Shown here: one piece after another, positions 7,756-16,669 of the stretch
Layout: every line of letters starts with the position of its first letter
Position numbering within the stretch: position 1 is the stretch's first letter
NCBI GenBank assembly: GCA_963842155.1
Contig: CAWJFP010000016.1
Coordinates: 1-64,000, forward strand
Source: CAWJFP01 sp963842155
Lineage (GTDB): Bacteria > Pseudomonadota > Alphaproteobacteria > JACZXZ01
Reading direction: 5' to 3'
Length of the DNA stretch: 64,000 nucleotides
The notes under the pieces: model-generated
Told to the model about the DNA's origin: nothing
Seen by the model: the letters and a program-made list of their open reading frames with translations, nothing else
Databases searched by the model: none
Made by a program: the position numbers and the translations under genes

Positions 7756-8451
7756 CTATGCGAGATGTTTCTTGAGGAAATCGGCGCTGCGCTGGTTGGC
7801 GAGATCGGCCGCCGCCTTGTCGTAATGCCCGCCGCCAACGCGAGCGAAGGCATGTTCGGTGCCGGGATAGCTGTGGACCACGACATGAGAATTGCCGGCG
7901 AGCGCGGACTTGATCTTGGCCTGCGCCTCGGACGGGCAGTAAGCGTCCTTCTCGGCGATATGGAGCATGAGCGGCTTCTTGATCTGTTTCGCCTCGTCGA
8001 GCGCCTTTTCGATGCCGACGCCGTAATAGCCGACGCTGCAATCGGCGTCGCTGCGCGTCGCCATGAGATAGGCGAGCTTGCCGCCGAGGCAGTAGCCGAT
8101 ATCGGCCACTTTGGCGCCGCAGCCGGGCAGGCCGCGCAGCGCGGCGAGCGCCGCTTTCAAGTCGGCGACGCCCTTGGCCTCGTCGAAGCCCTGGTAGAGC
8201 CCAAAGGCCTTCTGCATGTCTGCCTCCTTGCGGTCGTCGAGCTGGATGCCCGGTTTTTGCCGCCAGAAAAGGTCGGGGCAGAGGGCGAGATAGCCGCGCG
8301 CCGCGAGGCCGTCGCAGACGTCGCGCATCACCTTGTTGATGCCGAAAATCTCCTGGCAGACCAGGATGCCGGGCCCCTTGCCGGAGTCGGGCTTGGCGAG
8401 GTAGGCGGCGAATTTGCCGCCATCGGTGGCCGAGATCGTGATTTCGGGCAT
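7756..8451 (-). CDS. Dienelactone hydrolase family protein
   Basis: This is a 231-residue alpha/beta hydrolase of the dienelactone hydrolase family, which opens dienelactones in chlorocatechol breakdown but is often a general carboxylesterase. The catalytic triad is visible: Cys in DIGYCLGGKLAY (about residue 120), Asp in IAEKDAYCP (about 170), and His in PGTEHAFAR (about 200). The nucleophile is cysteine, as in classic dienelactone hydrolases. No other chlorocatechol pathway genes are nearby, so that specific role is not supported. It heads a two-gene unit with the quinone oxidoreductase. Confidence 0.85.
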   Translation of the reverse strand: MPEITISATDGGKFAAYLAKPDSGKGPGILVCQEIFGINKVMRDVCDGLAARGYLALCPDLFWRQKPGIQLDDRKEADMQKAFGLYQGFDEAKGVADLKAALAALRGLPGCGAKVADIGYCLGGKLAYLMATRSDADCSVGYYGVGIEKALDEAKQIKKPLMLHIAEKDAYCPSEAQAKIKSALAGNSHVVVHSYPGTEHAFARVGGGHYDKAAADLANQRSADFLKKHLA

Positions 8452-8521
8452 CCCTCCCCTCGCCTTTGTTGTCGATCAGCGGCGGAGATTATCGCGCCGG
8501 CCGGGGCTTGTCACGGGCGCC

Positions 8522-10540
8522 CTACGCCGCGCCGAGCGCCGCCGCGAGACCTTCGGCGGTGGTGATCGGCAGCGAGCAGGTCCGGCCGACGCAGACATAG
8601 GCGGCCGCGCGACCGGCCGGGGCGAGCTTGCCGCGCGCGGGATGGCCTTCCGGCAGAACCGCTCCCGGCGCCACCATCTCAAGGATGCGGTTGGGCTGCG
8701 AGACGGCATAGGCCGAGCGGCGGAGCGCGGCGAAGGCCGCGCTCGCGGGATCGCCCACCAGCACCAGCTGCAGCGGGCGCTGGAGCAGCTCCGCCCCGTT
8801 GAGCAAGGTGGCGAGGCCGAAAATGTTTTGCTGCAACGCGCCCGAGAAGGCGCCGAGGATCGCCTCGGCGCGTTGCCGGTAGGAGTCCTTGCCAGTCGCG
8901 TAATGGAGCCGGGCGAGTGCAGCGACCATCATGGCGTTGCCCGACGGCGTGGCGTTGTCGGTGGCGGTCTTGGCGCGCGTGATGACGTCGGTCACGTCGT
9001 CGGCGGTGAAGAAATAGCCGCCGGCGGCCCCGTCCCAATAATGCTTGTCGAGGGTCTCGCGCCAGCTATCGGCCGCGGCGAGATAGGCCGCCTCGCCCGT
9101 CGCCTCCTGCAGCATGAGGGCCGCGTTGATCATCGCGGCATGGTCGTCGAGCGAACCCATATGCTTGAGCTTGCCGTGGCGATAGCTGTGATGGATGCGC
9201 CCGGCGCGCGTCATGTGGTCGCGCACGAAGGCGAAGGCGCGCTTGGCGGCCTCGAGCCATTCGGGCTTGTCGAAGACGAGCGCTGCTTGCGCGAGCGCCG
9301 CGATCGTGAGTCCGTTCCAGTCGGCGAGCACCTTGTCGTCCCAGCCCGGCTTGACCCGTTTCTCGCGCGCCTGCCAGAGGATGGCGCGGGCGCGCGCGAG
9401 CCGCGCTTCGGCCGCGGGCTCGGCGAGGCCGTCGCTGCCGATGCGGTTCAGGATATTGCGGCCTTCCCAATTGCCCTCTGCGCTCACATGATAGGCGGCC
9501 TTGAAGAGTTCGGCCTCGGCGCCGAGCAGCGCGTCGATCTCGGCAGCGCTCCAGACGAAGAACTTGCCCTCCTCGCCTTCGCTGTCGGCATCCTGCGTCG
9601 CTGCGAAGCCGCCGCCCTCCGCCACCATCTCGCGCAAGAGCCAGCCGACCGTCTCCTCGGCGCGCGCGGCGAAGAGCGGGTTGCGCGTCTCGAGCCAGGC
9701 GTCGCACAGGAGCTCGAGGAGCTGCGCGTTGTCGTAAAGCATCTTCTCGAAATGCGGCACCAGCCATCGCGCGTCGGTCGAATAGCGCGCGAAGCCGCCG
9801 CCGAGATGATCGTAGATGCCGCCTTGGCTCATGCAAGCGAGGGCGACGAGCACGGCGTCGCGGAAGGGCGGCTTGCGGTTTCGCCTATAGGCGCGCCAAA
9901 GCAGCTTGAGGATGGGGGCTTGGGGGAATTTTGGCGCGGGACCGATACCGCCCTCCTGCATGTCCACGAGACGGAGGAACTGCTCGGCGGCCCGGTCGAT
10001 ATCGGCGAGGGTGGCCGCCGCGCCGGGGGCGTTCTGGCTCAGCCGCGCGAGGCCCTGGCGGAGCGCGTCGACATTGTGCGTGACGGTCTCCTTCTCCTGC
10101 GCATAGATCTCGGCCACGCGGCGCAGCACGTCGCGGAAGCCGGGACGGCCGTAACGCGGCTCGGGCGGGAAATAGGTGCCGCCCCAGAAGGGCTCGCCCT
10201 TGGGCGTGCAGAACATGGTGAGCGGCCAGCCGCCATGCTCGCCCGTCAGCGCCAGCGCATATTGGTAGATCTGGTCGATGTCCGGCCGCTCCTCGCGATC
10301 GACCTTGATGTTGACGAAGAGCTCGTTCATCACCGCGGCCGTCTCGGCGTTCTCGAAGCTCTCATGCGCCATGACATGGCACCAATGGCAGGCGGCATAG
10401 CCGATCGAGAGCAGGATGGGACGGTCGAGCCGCGCGGCCTCGGCCAGGGTGGCCTCGCCCCAGGGTCGCCAATGCACCGGGTTGTCGCGATGCTGCAGCA
10501 GATAGGGGCTGGTCTCGCGTGCGAGCAGATTCTGCGTCAT
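8522..10540 (-). CDS. Thioredoxin-domain/DUF255 protein of the YyaL (spermatogenesis-associated 20) family
   Basis: This 672-residue protein begins with the DUF255 thioredoxin-like domain. The family opening NLLARETSPYLLQHRDNPVHW and the CHWCHVMAHESFE motif (Cys-x2-Cys near residue 50) are both clear. The remainder has the alpha/alpha-barrel pattern of a six-hairpin glycosidase-like fold (GGIYDHLGGGFARYSTD, WDDKVLADWNGL). Length is normal for YyaL. The ATG at 10540 was chosen because it starts the conserved sequence directly; upstream in-frame sequence covers the divergent DUF6489 gene. The biochemical role of the family is not established; a thiol-disulfide or GlcNAc epimerase-like function has been suggested from the fold. 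Confidence 0.9.
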   Translation of the reverse strand: MTQNLLARETSPYLLQHRDNPVHWRPWGEATLAEAARLDRPILLSIGYAACHWCHVMAHESFENAETAAVMNELFVNIKVDREERPDIDQIYQYALALTGEHGGWPLTMFCTPKGEPFWGGTYFPPEPRYGRPGFRDVLRRVAEIYAQEKETVTHNVDALRQGLARLSQNAPGAAATLADIDRAAEQFLRLVDMQEGGIGPAPKFPQAPILKLLWRAYRRNRKPPFRDAVLVALACMSQGGIYDHLGGGFARYSTDARWLVPHFEKMLYDNAQLLELLCDAWLETRNPLFAARAEETVGWLLREMVAEGGGFAATQDADSEGEEGKFFVWSAAEIDALLGAEAELFKAAYHVSAEGNWEGRNILNRIGSDGLAEPAAEARLARARAILWQAREKRVKPGWDDKVLADWNGLTIAALAQAALVFDKPEWLEAAKRAFAFVRDHMTRAGRIHHSYRHGKLKHMGSLDDHAAMINAALMLQEATGEAAYLAAADSWRETLDKHYWDGAAGGYFFTADDVTDVITRAKTATDNATPSGNAMMVAALARLHYATGKDSYRQRAEAILGAFSGALQQNIFGLATLLNGAELLQRPLQLVLVGDPASAAFAALRRSAYAVSQPNRILEMVAPGAVLPEGHPARGKLAPAGRAAAYVCVGRTCSLPITTAEGLAAALGAA

Positions 10541-10648
10541 GAGGCTCCTGATGCGCGCGGCATTTGCCGGCCCGGGGGCGGCGTCGTAACCTGTTGATTG
10601 TGGGATGCCGGCGCCAGGCGCGCAACCCGCATAGCGAGGGGACATGCG

Positions 10649-10903
10649 ATGAAGGTCAGCATCAATGTGGATTGCACGCCGGAGGAGGCACGCGCCTTCC
10701 TCGGCCTTCCCGACGTGGCGCCCCTGCAGAAGGCGCTGCTCAAGGAGACGGAGGAGCGCATGCGCCACGCGCTCTCGGCGATGGACCCCGAGGCCATGCT
10801 CAAAATGTGGATGCCCGTGGGGATGGAGGGCTGGGAGCAGATGCAGAAGCTGTTCTGGTCGCAGCTCGGGGGCGCCGGCAAAGCCGAGCGCAAGACAAAA
10901 TAA
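10649..10903 (+). CDS. DUF6489 family protein
   Basis: This 84-residue acidic protein begins MKVSINVDCTPEEARAFLGLPD, the recognisable start of a small alphaproteobacterial family (DUF6489) of unknown function. The ATG at 10649 has GAGGGG seven to eight bases upstream, better than any earlier start. It ends 48 bp before mnmE and is probably co-transcribed with it, an arrangement I recall from other alphaproteobacteria. The middle is mostly helical (LLKETEERMRHALSAMDPEAMLKMW) and the C-terminus is lysine-rich. No function can be assigned. Confidence 0.75.
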   Translation: MKVSINVDCTPEEARAFLGLPDVAPLQKALLKETEERMRHALSAMDPEAMLKMWMPVGMEGWEQMQKLFWSQLGGAGKAERKTK

Positions 10904-10951
10904 AAACGCTCGCGATGCGCGCATAGGCCGTTTTCGCGGGAGCCCGCCGCC

Positions 10952-12289
10952 GTGGCCGACGGACACACGATTTACGCGCTCTCCTCGGCGCCGGGGCGGG
11001 CGGCGATCGCCATCGTCCGGGTGAGCGGGCCGGGCGCCCGCACGGCCCTCGAGCGCTTGACGGGGCGCCCTTTGCCGCCGCCGCGCCAAGCGATGCTGAG
11101 GCGGCTCCGAGACCCCGAGACCGGGGACGCGATCGACGAGGGGCTGGTGCTCTGGTTCCCTGCGCCGCGCAGCGAGACCGGCGAGGACCTGGCCGAGCTG
11201 CAGATCCATGGCGGGCGGGCGACGGTGGCGGCGCTGCTCACAGCCTTGAGCAAGCTTCCCGGCCTCAGGCTGGCCCAGCCGGGCGAATTCACCCGACGCG
11301 CCTTCGCCAATGGCAAGCTCGATCTGACCGCCGTGGAAGGCCTTGCCGACCTCGTCGAGGCCGAGACCGAGGCGCAGCGGCGCCAAGCCCTGCGCCAGAT
11401 GCAAGGCGAGCTCGGGCGGCTCTATGAGAGCTGGCGGGCGCGGCTGTTGCGCGCCTTGGCGCACCAGGAGGCCGCGATCGACTTCCCCGAGGAGACGGAG
11501 GGCGAGCTGTCCCTCGGCATATTAAAACGCGAAATCTTGGAGATGGCTTCCGAGATTTCACAATATCTGGATGACAACAGGCGTGGCGAGCGGCTTCGCG
11601 AGGGTTTCCATGTTGCCATTCTCGGCGCGCCCAATGTGGGCAAATCGAGCCTCTTGAACCGGCTCGCGCGGCGCGACGCGGCCATCGTCTCCGAGATTGC
11701 CGGGACGACGCGCGATGTTATCGAAGTGCATCTCGATCTGGGCGGCTATCCATTGATCGTCGCGGACACGGCGGGTTTGCGGGAAAGCGGCGACGCCATC
11801 GAAAGCGAGGGGGTGCGGCGCGCCCGGGCGCGGGGCCGCGAGGCCGATCTGCGGCTTCTCATGCTGGACGCCGCAAGCTGGCCGGCGCTGCCGCCGGATA
11901 TCGGGGAATTGATTGATTCGACTAGTCTTCTGGTTTTGAACAAGCTCGATCTGCGCCGCCCGGCGAAACCATGGAGGCTGCGTGGGAAACCCGTCGCGGG
12001 CCTCTCCCTCAAGACCGGCGAGGGGCTGCCGGAGTTCATCGCCATGCTGCAGCATGCTGCGCGGGAAGTACTTGAAAACACTGGTGCTCCGGCCTTGACG
12101 CGGGCGCGCCACCGCGAGGCGCTGGAGCGCTGCGTCGCGGCCCTCGAAAGGGCCGGAGCTGCCGCAGCGCCGGAGCTTGTGGCCGAGGATCTGCGCCTCG
12201 CGACCCGCGAGCTCGGCCGCATCACCGGCAAAATCGAGGTCGAGGATCTGCTCGATCTGATCTTCCGCGAATTCTGCATCGGGAAGTAA
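10952..12289 (+). CDS. mnmE: tRNA uridine-5-carboxymethylaminomethyl modification GTPase MnmE
   Basis: MnmE, with MnmG, installs the (carboxymethyl)aminomethyl group at wobble U34 of several tRNAs. The 445-residue product has the N-terminal formyl-THF-binding domain (TIYALSSAPGRAAIAIVRVSG), a central G domain with G1 GAPNVGKSSL, G2/G3 region AGTTRDVIEVHLD and ADTAGLRES, G4 NKLD, and the C-terminal FCIGK cysteine motif needed for modification. The start is a GTG at 10952; no ATG precedes the conserved sequence. In most relatives mnmG follows directly; here a 288-residue orphan gene separates them. Confidence 0.96.
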   Translation: MADGHTIYALSSAPGRAAIAIVRVSGPGARTALERLTGRPLPPPRQAMLRRLRDPETGDAIDEGLVLWFPAPRSETGEDLAELQIHGGRATVAALLTALSKLPGLRLAQPGEFTRRAFANGKLDLTAVEGLADLVEAETEAQRRQALRQMQGELGRLYESWRARLLRALAHQEAAIDFPEETEGELSLGILKREILEMASEISQYLDDNRRGERLREGFHVAILGAPNVGKSSLLNRLARRDAAIVSEIAGTTRDVIEVHLDLGGYPLIVADTAGLRESGDAIESEGVRRARARGREADLRLLMLDAASWPALPPDIGELIDSTSLLVLNKLDLRRPAKPWRLRGKPVAGLSLKTGEGLPEFIAMLQHAAREVLENTGAPALTRARHREALERCVAALERAGAAAAPELVAEDLRLATRELGRITGKIEVEDLLDLIFREFCIGK

Positions 12290-12369
12290 AAGAGCCGCGC
12301 GGAGTCCGCTGCGGCCAAGCACAAACTTCTGCGCTCGCGGGGATCGTTCCCTAAAGGTGGCCCGGCAGC

Positions 12370-13236
12370 GTGGGAATTAGCAGGACTTCGGCGCGAAGAT
12401 TTGCCATGATTGCCCGAAGAGCCGGGGGGTCATCGTTGGCATTTCGTGCGCCCAGGAACGCCTCAAGAGGATTTTGGCCGTGGCCTGTCGCTGCCGTCGT
12501 GGCCGGGTTTGCCCTGTGGTTGGTGGCGACGTCGCAGCCCTTTGCCGATTGCATCAAGAATAATAGCAATCATGGCGGCTATGAAGTGCTGGAGGGACAA
12601 TCCCCTGTCATGGGCACCGTGCTGAGGGCCGGCCTGACGGCCCGCGCCTATGCCGATTGCGCGGGCGATGTCGCGAACAGAAACCAAGGGCTTATTACAG
12701 CACTCGCGGCGTGTTTTATTGCCATTTTTATGATGGTCCTCGCTCAAATCGGTAAACAGCAGATAAAAATCGGGAACAGTATTGTAAGGGGAGAAAGACC
12801 CTGGCTGTTTATAGCGGTTAGCCCCTTTATATATGGGGCAAATCCGGCCTGCGGTGTCGCGCATTTAGTGGTGAAATTTCCCAATCACGGGCGGACGCCC
12901 GCGATTATCGAGACGGTAAAACATCTCATCACCTTCGGCCCGAAGCCCGAGACGACGCTCGTCGAGGAGCAGATTCCCTCCATCATCGGCCCAGGCGAGG
13001 ACTCGGGCGAGCTGCGGCTCGCGATTCCCGAGACGGTTCCGCTGGTGGACAACGCCATCGCGGACGGTACTTTCAAACCCAACCCCTTGGACAATAACGA
13101 ACTATTCGTGGGGCTGATGGTTCAGTATCTCGACGTCTCCGGCGTTCACCATATGACGCATGGCTGCTGGCAATTCAGCAAGGAATTGGGTCGTTGGGTG
13201 AAATATGATGGCGACCGGTACAATTATTTTACGTAA
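12370..13236 (+). CDS. Hypothetical membrane protein inserted between mnmE and mnmG
   Basis: I do not recognise this 288-residue protein. It has a basic N-terminus, one hydrophobic segment at about residues 36-54 (WPVAAVVAGFALWLVA) and a second at about 108-126 (LITALAACFIAIFMMVLA). A soluble C-terminal part of about 150 residues contains paired cysteines (PACGVAHL, HGCWQF). The layout suggests two membrane spans with the long tail on the inner side. An alternative start at the ATG at 12406 would remove 12 residues. The stretch 12700-12900 is AT-richer than its neighbours. It interrupts a normally adjacent gene pair, which suggests a lineage-specific insertion. No function is proposed. Confidence 0.65.
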   Translation: MGISRTSARRFAMIARRAGGSSLAFRAPRNASRGFWPWPVAAVVAGFALWLVATSQPFADCIKNNSNHGGYEVLEGQSPVMGTVLRAGLTARAYADCAGDVANRNQGLITALAACFIAIFMMVLAQIGKQQIKIGNSIVRGERPWLFIAVSPFIYGANPACGVAHLVVKFPNHGRTPAIIETVKHLITFGPKPETTLVEEQIPSIIGPGEDSGELRLAIPETVPLVDNAIADGTFKPNPLDNNELFVGLMVQYLDVSGVHHMTHGCWQFSKELGRWVKYDGDRYNYFT

Positions 13237-13292
13237 GCCAGGCGGAATGGCGGGCGCTCGCGCCCTCGTGCGGTAACGGAGCCTTGGCCCGA

Positions 13293-13310
13293 TTGTTTCA
13301 CGTGAAACAA
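13293..13310. promoter_or_regulatory. parS: parS centromere-like site 1
   Basis: The sequence TTGTTTCACGTGAAACAA is a perfect 18-bp palindrome containing the canonical 16-bp ParB-binding site TGTTTCACGTGAAACA. It lies immediately upstream of the mnmG ATG and about 3.4 kb from parB, the normal location of parS in alphaproteobacteria. ParB nucleates here and spreads by CTP-dependent clamping to segregate the origin region. Confidence 0.95.
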
Positions 13311-13328
13311 CCGGCTAGATTGCCGCCC

Positions 13329-15221
13329 ATGTCGCTCGATGCTGCGAAATTCGACGTCATCGTGGTGGGCGGCGGCCATGCCGGCTGCGAGGCGGCCGCG
13401 GCCGCGGCGCGGCTCGGCGCGCGCAGCTTGCTGCTCACCCATAAGCTCGAGACGATCGGCGAAATGTCCTGCAATCCCGCCATCGGCGGACTGGCCAAGG
13501 GGCAGCTCGTGCGCGAAGTGGACGCGCTCGACGGGGTGATGGGCCGCGCCGCCGACCAGGCCGGCATTCAGTTCCGCATGCTCAATCGCAGCAAGGGGCC
13601 TGCCGTCCATGGCCCGCGCGCCCAGGCCGACCGCAAGCTTTACAAGCAGGCCATGCAGGCCATTCTGGCCGAGCAGGCGAATCTCGCGCTCCGCGCCGCG
13701 ACGGTCGAGGATCTGCTTTTGGATTCAAGCGATTGCGTCGCCGGCGTGGTGACGGCGCAGGGCGAGGAAATCCGGGCAGGCGCGGTGGTCGTGACCACCG
13801 GCACCTTCCTCCGCGGCGTGATCCATATCGGCCAGGAGCAGATCGCGGCTGGCCGCGTGGGGGAGGCGCCCTCGCTCGGCCTCGCCGCCACCTTGGCCCG
13901 CTTCGGCTTCGCCCTCGGCCGGCTCAAGACGGGGACGCCGCCCCGGCTCGACGGGCGAAGCATCGATTGGGGCCGGCTCGAGCTCCAGGCGGGCGACGAT
14001 CCGCCGACGGCCTTTTCCTTCCTGACCGGGCGGATTGCAGCCCCCCAGACCTTTTGCGGCATCACCTACACCACGCCCGCCGCTCATGCGGAAATCCGCG
14101 CCAATCTTCATCGCGCGCCACTCTATTCGGGCCAGATCAGCGGCGTGGGTCCGCGCTACTGCCCCTCGATCGAAGACAAGGTAGTGCGGTTCGCCGAGCG
14201 CGAGCGGCACCAGATTTTCCTGGAGCCGGAAGGGCTTGACGACTTCACCATCTATCCGAACGGCATCTCCACCTCGCTGCCGCGCGAAGTGCAGGCCCGG
14301 CTTGTCGCCGCCATTCCGGGGTTGGAGCGCGCCCGGATCACCCGGCCAGGCTATGCCATCGAATATGATTTCGTCGATCCCCGCCAGCTTCATGCCAGTC
14401 TGGAGACGCGGAAGATCAAGCGGCTTTTCTTCGCCGGCCAGATCAACGGCACCACCGGCTATGAGGAGGCGGCGGCGCAAGGGATCGTCGCCGGCCTCAA
14501 CGCGGCGCTTGCCACCGGGTGCCGTGAGCCTGCGATCTTCGACCGCGCCGATGGCTATATCGGCGTTCTCATCGATGATCTGGTGGAATCCGGGGTCAGC
14601 GAGCCCTACAGGATGTTTACCTCGCGGGCGGAATATCGCCTGCTGCTACGCGCCGACAATGCCGATCAGCGTTTGACCCCGCGCGGGATCGCGTTGGGCT
14701 GCGTCTCCAGCAAGCGCCGCCAGCATTTCGAGGCCAAGCTCGCCGCCCTCGGCGCGGCGCGAAAGCTGGTCCGCGATCTCGGCGGCGGCCCGAGCGCTTT
14801 GCGCGCCGCCGGCCTCGAGATCAACCAGGACGGCGCCTGGCGTTGCGCCGCGGATTTGCTGCGTTATCCGGGCGTCGATCTGGCACGGTTGGGCTCGATC
14901 TGGCCCGAGCTGAAGCCATTCGCGCCCGAAATCGCTCGGCAAATCGAGATCGACGCCCGTTATGCGGGCTATCTCGGCCGCCAGGAGGCCGATATCCAGG
15001 CTTTCCGCCGCGACGAGGCCCTGTTTTTGCCGCCCGAGCTGGATTATGGCGCCGTCGGCGGTCTTTCGGCCGAGGTCCGCCAAAAACTGACTCAGGTCCG
15101 GCCGCGGAGCCTGGGCCAGGCCGCGCGGATTTCCGGCGTCACCCCGGCGGCGCTCACGGCACTATTGCGTTATGTACGACGCGAGAGGGAGCGCCCCGCG
15201 GAGGCGCGGCTGCTTGCCTGA
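13329..15221 (+). CDS. mnmG: tRNA uridine-5-carboxymethylaminomethyl modification enzyme MnmG (GidA)
   Basis: MnmG is the FAD/NADH-dependent partner of MnmE in wobble-uridine modification. The 630-residue protein has the FAD-binding motif VVGGGHAGCEAA close to the start, the GidA signatures FRMLNRSKGPAVHGPRAQ and QINGTTGYEEAAAQG, and the late SRAEYRLLLRADNAD motif. I chose the ATG at 13329 because it gives the standard N-terminus. A TTG at 13284 is in frame but would translate the parS palindrome (as FHVKQ), and its putative ribosome site is only two bases away. The gene is followed by rsmG with almost no gap. Confidence 0.95.
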   Translation: MSLDAAKFDVIVVGGGHAGCEAAAAAARLGARSLLLTHKLETIGEMSCNPAIGGLAKGQLVREVDALDGVMGRAADQAGIQFRMLNRSKGPAVHGPRAQADRKLYKQAMQAILAEQANLALRAATVEDLLLDSSDCVAGVVTAQGEEIRAGAVVVTTGTFLRGVIHIGQEQIAAGRVGEAPSLGLAATLARFGFALGRLKTGTPPRLDGRSIDWGRLELQAGDDPPTAFSFLTGRIAAPQTFCGITYTTPAAHAEIRANLHRAPLYSGQISGVGPRYCPSIEDKVVRFAERERHQIFLEPEGLDDFTIYPNGISTSLPREVQARLVAAIPGLERARITRPGYAIEYDFVDPRQLHASLETRKIKRLFFAGQINGTTGYEEAAAQGIVAGLNAALATGCREPAIFDRADGYIGVLIDDLVESGVSEPYRMFTSRAEYRLLLRADNADQRLTPRGIALGCVSSKRRQHFEAKLAALGAARKLVRDLGGGPSALRAAGLEINQDGAWRCAADLLRYPGVDLARLGSIWPELKPFAPEIARQIEIDARYAGYLGRQEADIQAFRRDEALFLPPELDYGAVGGLSAEVRQKLTQVRPRSLGQAARISGVTPAALTALLRYVRRERERPAEARLLA

Positions 15222-15225
15222 GCTA

Positions 15226-15852
15226 GTGAGCGCGGAGGAATTCCGCGTCCGAACCGATGTTTCACGTGAAACATTGGCGCGCCTCGAGATTTATGCCGGG
15301 CTGCTTCGGCGCTGGCAAAGCAGCATCAATCTCGTATCTCGCAGCTCGCTCGAGGACTTATGGCGACGCCATTTCCTTGATTCGGCGCAGCTCGCCCCTC
15401 TGATCGAAACACACCCTGCCCGAATCATCGATCTCGGCAGCGGGGCCGGCTTTCCGGGACTTGTTCTTGCCATCATGGGGGCAGGAGCCGTGCATCTCGT
15501 CGAATCCGACGCCCGCAAATGCGCTTTCCTCGCCGAAGTCATTCGCGCGACAAAAGCGCCGGCGACCCTCCACCATGCACGCATCGAAGCGCTGAGCCTG
15601 CCGCGCTTCGAGGTCGTCGTTGCGCGCGCCCTCGCGCCGCTCGACCGGCTCTTGGCCTATGCCGAGCCGCTTTTGGCCGCCGATGGCGTCTGCCTCTTCC
15701 TCAAGGGCCGCCGCCTCGAAGAGGAATTGACCCAAGCGCGCGATCGGTGGAAGATGAGCCTCGAACTCTTACCCAGCATCGCGGATCCGGGCGGGACCGT
15801 CGTTCGACTGAGGGAAATTGCCCGTGTCAGAGATCAGCGAAGAGCGCCTTGA
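15226..15852 (+). CDS. rsmG: 16S rRNA (guanine527-N7)-methyltransferase RsmG (GidB)
   Basis: RsmG methylates G527 of 16S rRNA with SAM; its loss gives low-level streptomycin resistance in several bacteria. The 208-residue protein has the SAM-binding motif IIDLGSGAGFPGLVLAI at about residues 70-86 and a typical N-terminal LARLEIYAGLLRRWQSSINLVS. The start is uncertain: GTG at 15226 gives normal length, while TTG at 15214 overlaps the mnmG stop. The second parS palindrome is embedded in the coding sequence and is read as part of the conserved VSRETL segment. The 3' end overlaps the parA start. Confidence 0.93.
   Translation: MSAEEFRVRTDVSRETLARLEIYAGLLRRWQSSINLVSRSSLEDLWRRHFLDSAQLAPLIETHPARIIDLGSGAGFPGLVLAIMGAGAVHLVESDARKCAFLAEVIRATKAPATLHHARIEALSLPRFEVVVARALAPLDRLLAYAEPLLAADGVCLFLKGRRLEEELTQARDRWKMSLELLPSIADPGGTVVRLREIARVRDQRRAP
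15257..15274. promoter_or_regulatory. parS: parS centromere-like site 2, inside rsmG
   Basis: ATGTTTCACGTGAAACAT is a perfect 18-bp palindrome with the canonical ParB-binding core. It falls inside rsmG at the codons for Asp-Val-Ser-Arg-Glu-Thr, so the site and the protein sequence constrain each other. With the site at 13293 it makes a pair about 2 kb apart next to parAB. Confidence 0.95.
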
Positions 15853-16669
15853 GCTCCCCGCGCCGCTGGCGCCGCGTATCATCGCCATCGCCAATCAGAA
15901 AGGCGGCGTCGGCAAGACCACCACGGCGATCAATCTCGGCACCGCGCTCGCCGCCGTTGGCCAACGCGTGTTGCTGATCGATTTCGACCCGCAAGGCAAC
16001 GCGAGCACGGGCTTAGGCGTCGCGCGCGAAGGGCGCCGCGTGAGTTCCTACAACATATTGATGGATTCTCTGCCAATTGCCCAATCCATTGTGGAGACGG
16101 CGATCCCGAGCCTCGATCTCATTCCCGCCTCGCTCGACCTGACCGGGGCCGAGCTCGAGCTGGTGGCGGCCGAGAATCGCGAATATCAGCTCAAGGACGC
16201 GCTCAAGACCCTGCCGCCCGATCGCTATCATTATGTGCTGATCGACTGCCCGCCCGCCCTTGGCCTCCTCACGCTCAACGCGCTTGTCGCGGCAGACGCG
16301 GTGCTGGTGCCGCTGCAGGTCGAGTTCTATGCGCTCGAAGGGCTGAGCCATCTCATCGGCACGATCGAGCGGGTGAAGCGCGGCTTCAATCCGCGCCTCG
16401 ATCTGCAAGGCGTGGTGCTCACCATGTATGACAAACGCAACAGCTTGAGCGAGCAAATCGCGCTCGATGTTCGCGAGCATCTTGGCGCCAAGGTCTACGC
16501 CACGGTGATCCCGCGCAATGTGCGCATCTCCGAGGCGCCCTCGCATGGCAAGCCGGTGCTGGTCTACGACCTGCGTTGCGCCGGCTCGCAGGCCTATCTC
16601 CATCTCGCCCGCGAGCTGTTGGGCCGCGAGGGCCTGACGCCGCCGTCGGGCGCCGGGGTCGCGGCATGA
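15824..16669 (+). CDS. parA: Chromosome partitioning ATPase ParA
   Basis: ParA is the Walker-type ATPase that moves ParB-parS complexes across the nucleoid. The 281-residue product has the deviant Walker A motif IANQKGGVGKTTTAINL at about residues 22-38, the switch I segment LLIDFDPQGNASTG, and Walker B-like YVLIDCPPALGLLTLNAL. The GTG at 15824 was chosen because AGGG lies nine bases upstream; a TTG two codons earlier is only three bases from it. It overlaps the rsmG end and shares ATGA with parB, so rsmG-parA-parB are translationally linked. The chromosomal type is indicated by the short N-terminus without an HTH domain. Confidence 0.96.
   Translation: MSEISEERLELPAPLAPRIIAIANQKGGVGKTTTAINLGTALAAVGQRVLLIDFDPQGNASTGLGVAREGRRVSSYNILMDSLPIAQSIVETAIPSLDLIPASLDLTGAELELVAAENREYQLKDALKTLPPDRYHYVLIDCPPALGLLTLNALVAADAVLVPLQVEFYALEGLSHLIGTIERVKRGFNPRLDLQGVVLTMYDKRNSLSEQIALDVREHLGAKVYATVIPRNVRISEAPSHGKPVLVYDLRCAGSQAYLHLARELLGREGLTPPSGAGVAA

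Noticed and set aside
8414..10597. Long plus-strand frame opposite the YyaL gene
   Set aside because: Same effect as above; the minus-strand YyaL protein is strongly conserved.
13284..13328. Alternative mnmG start (TTG at 13284)
   Set aside because: It would translate the parS palindrome and its possible ribosome site is only two bases away; the ATG at 13329 gives the standard MnmG N-terminus.
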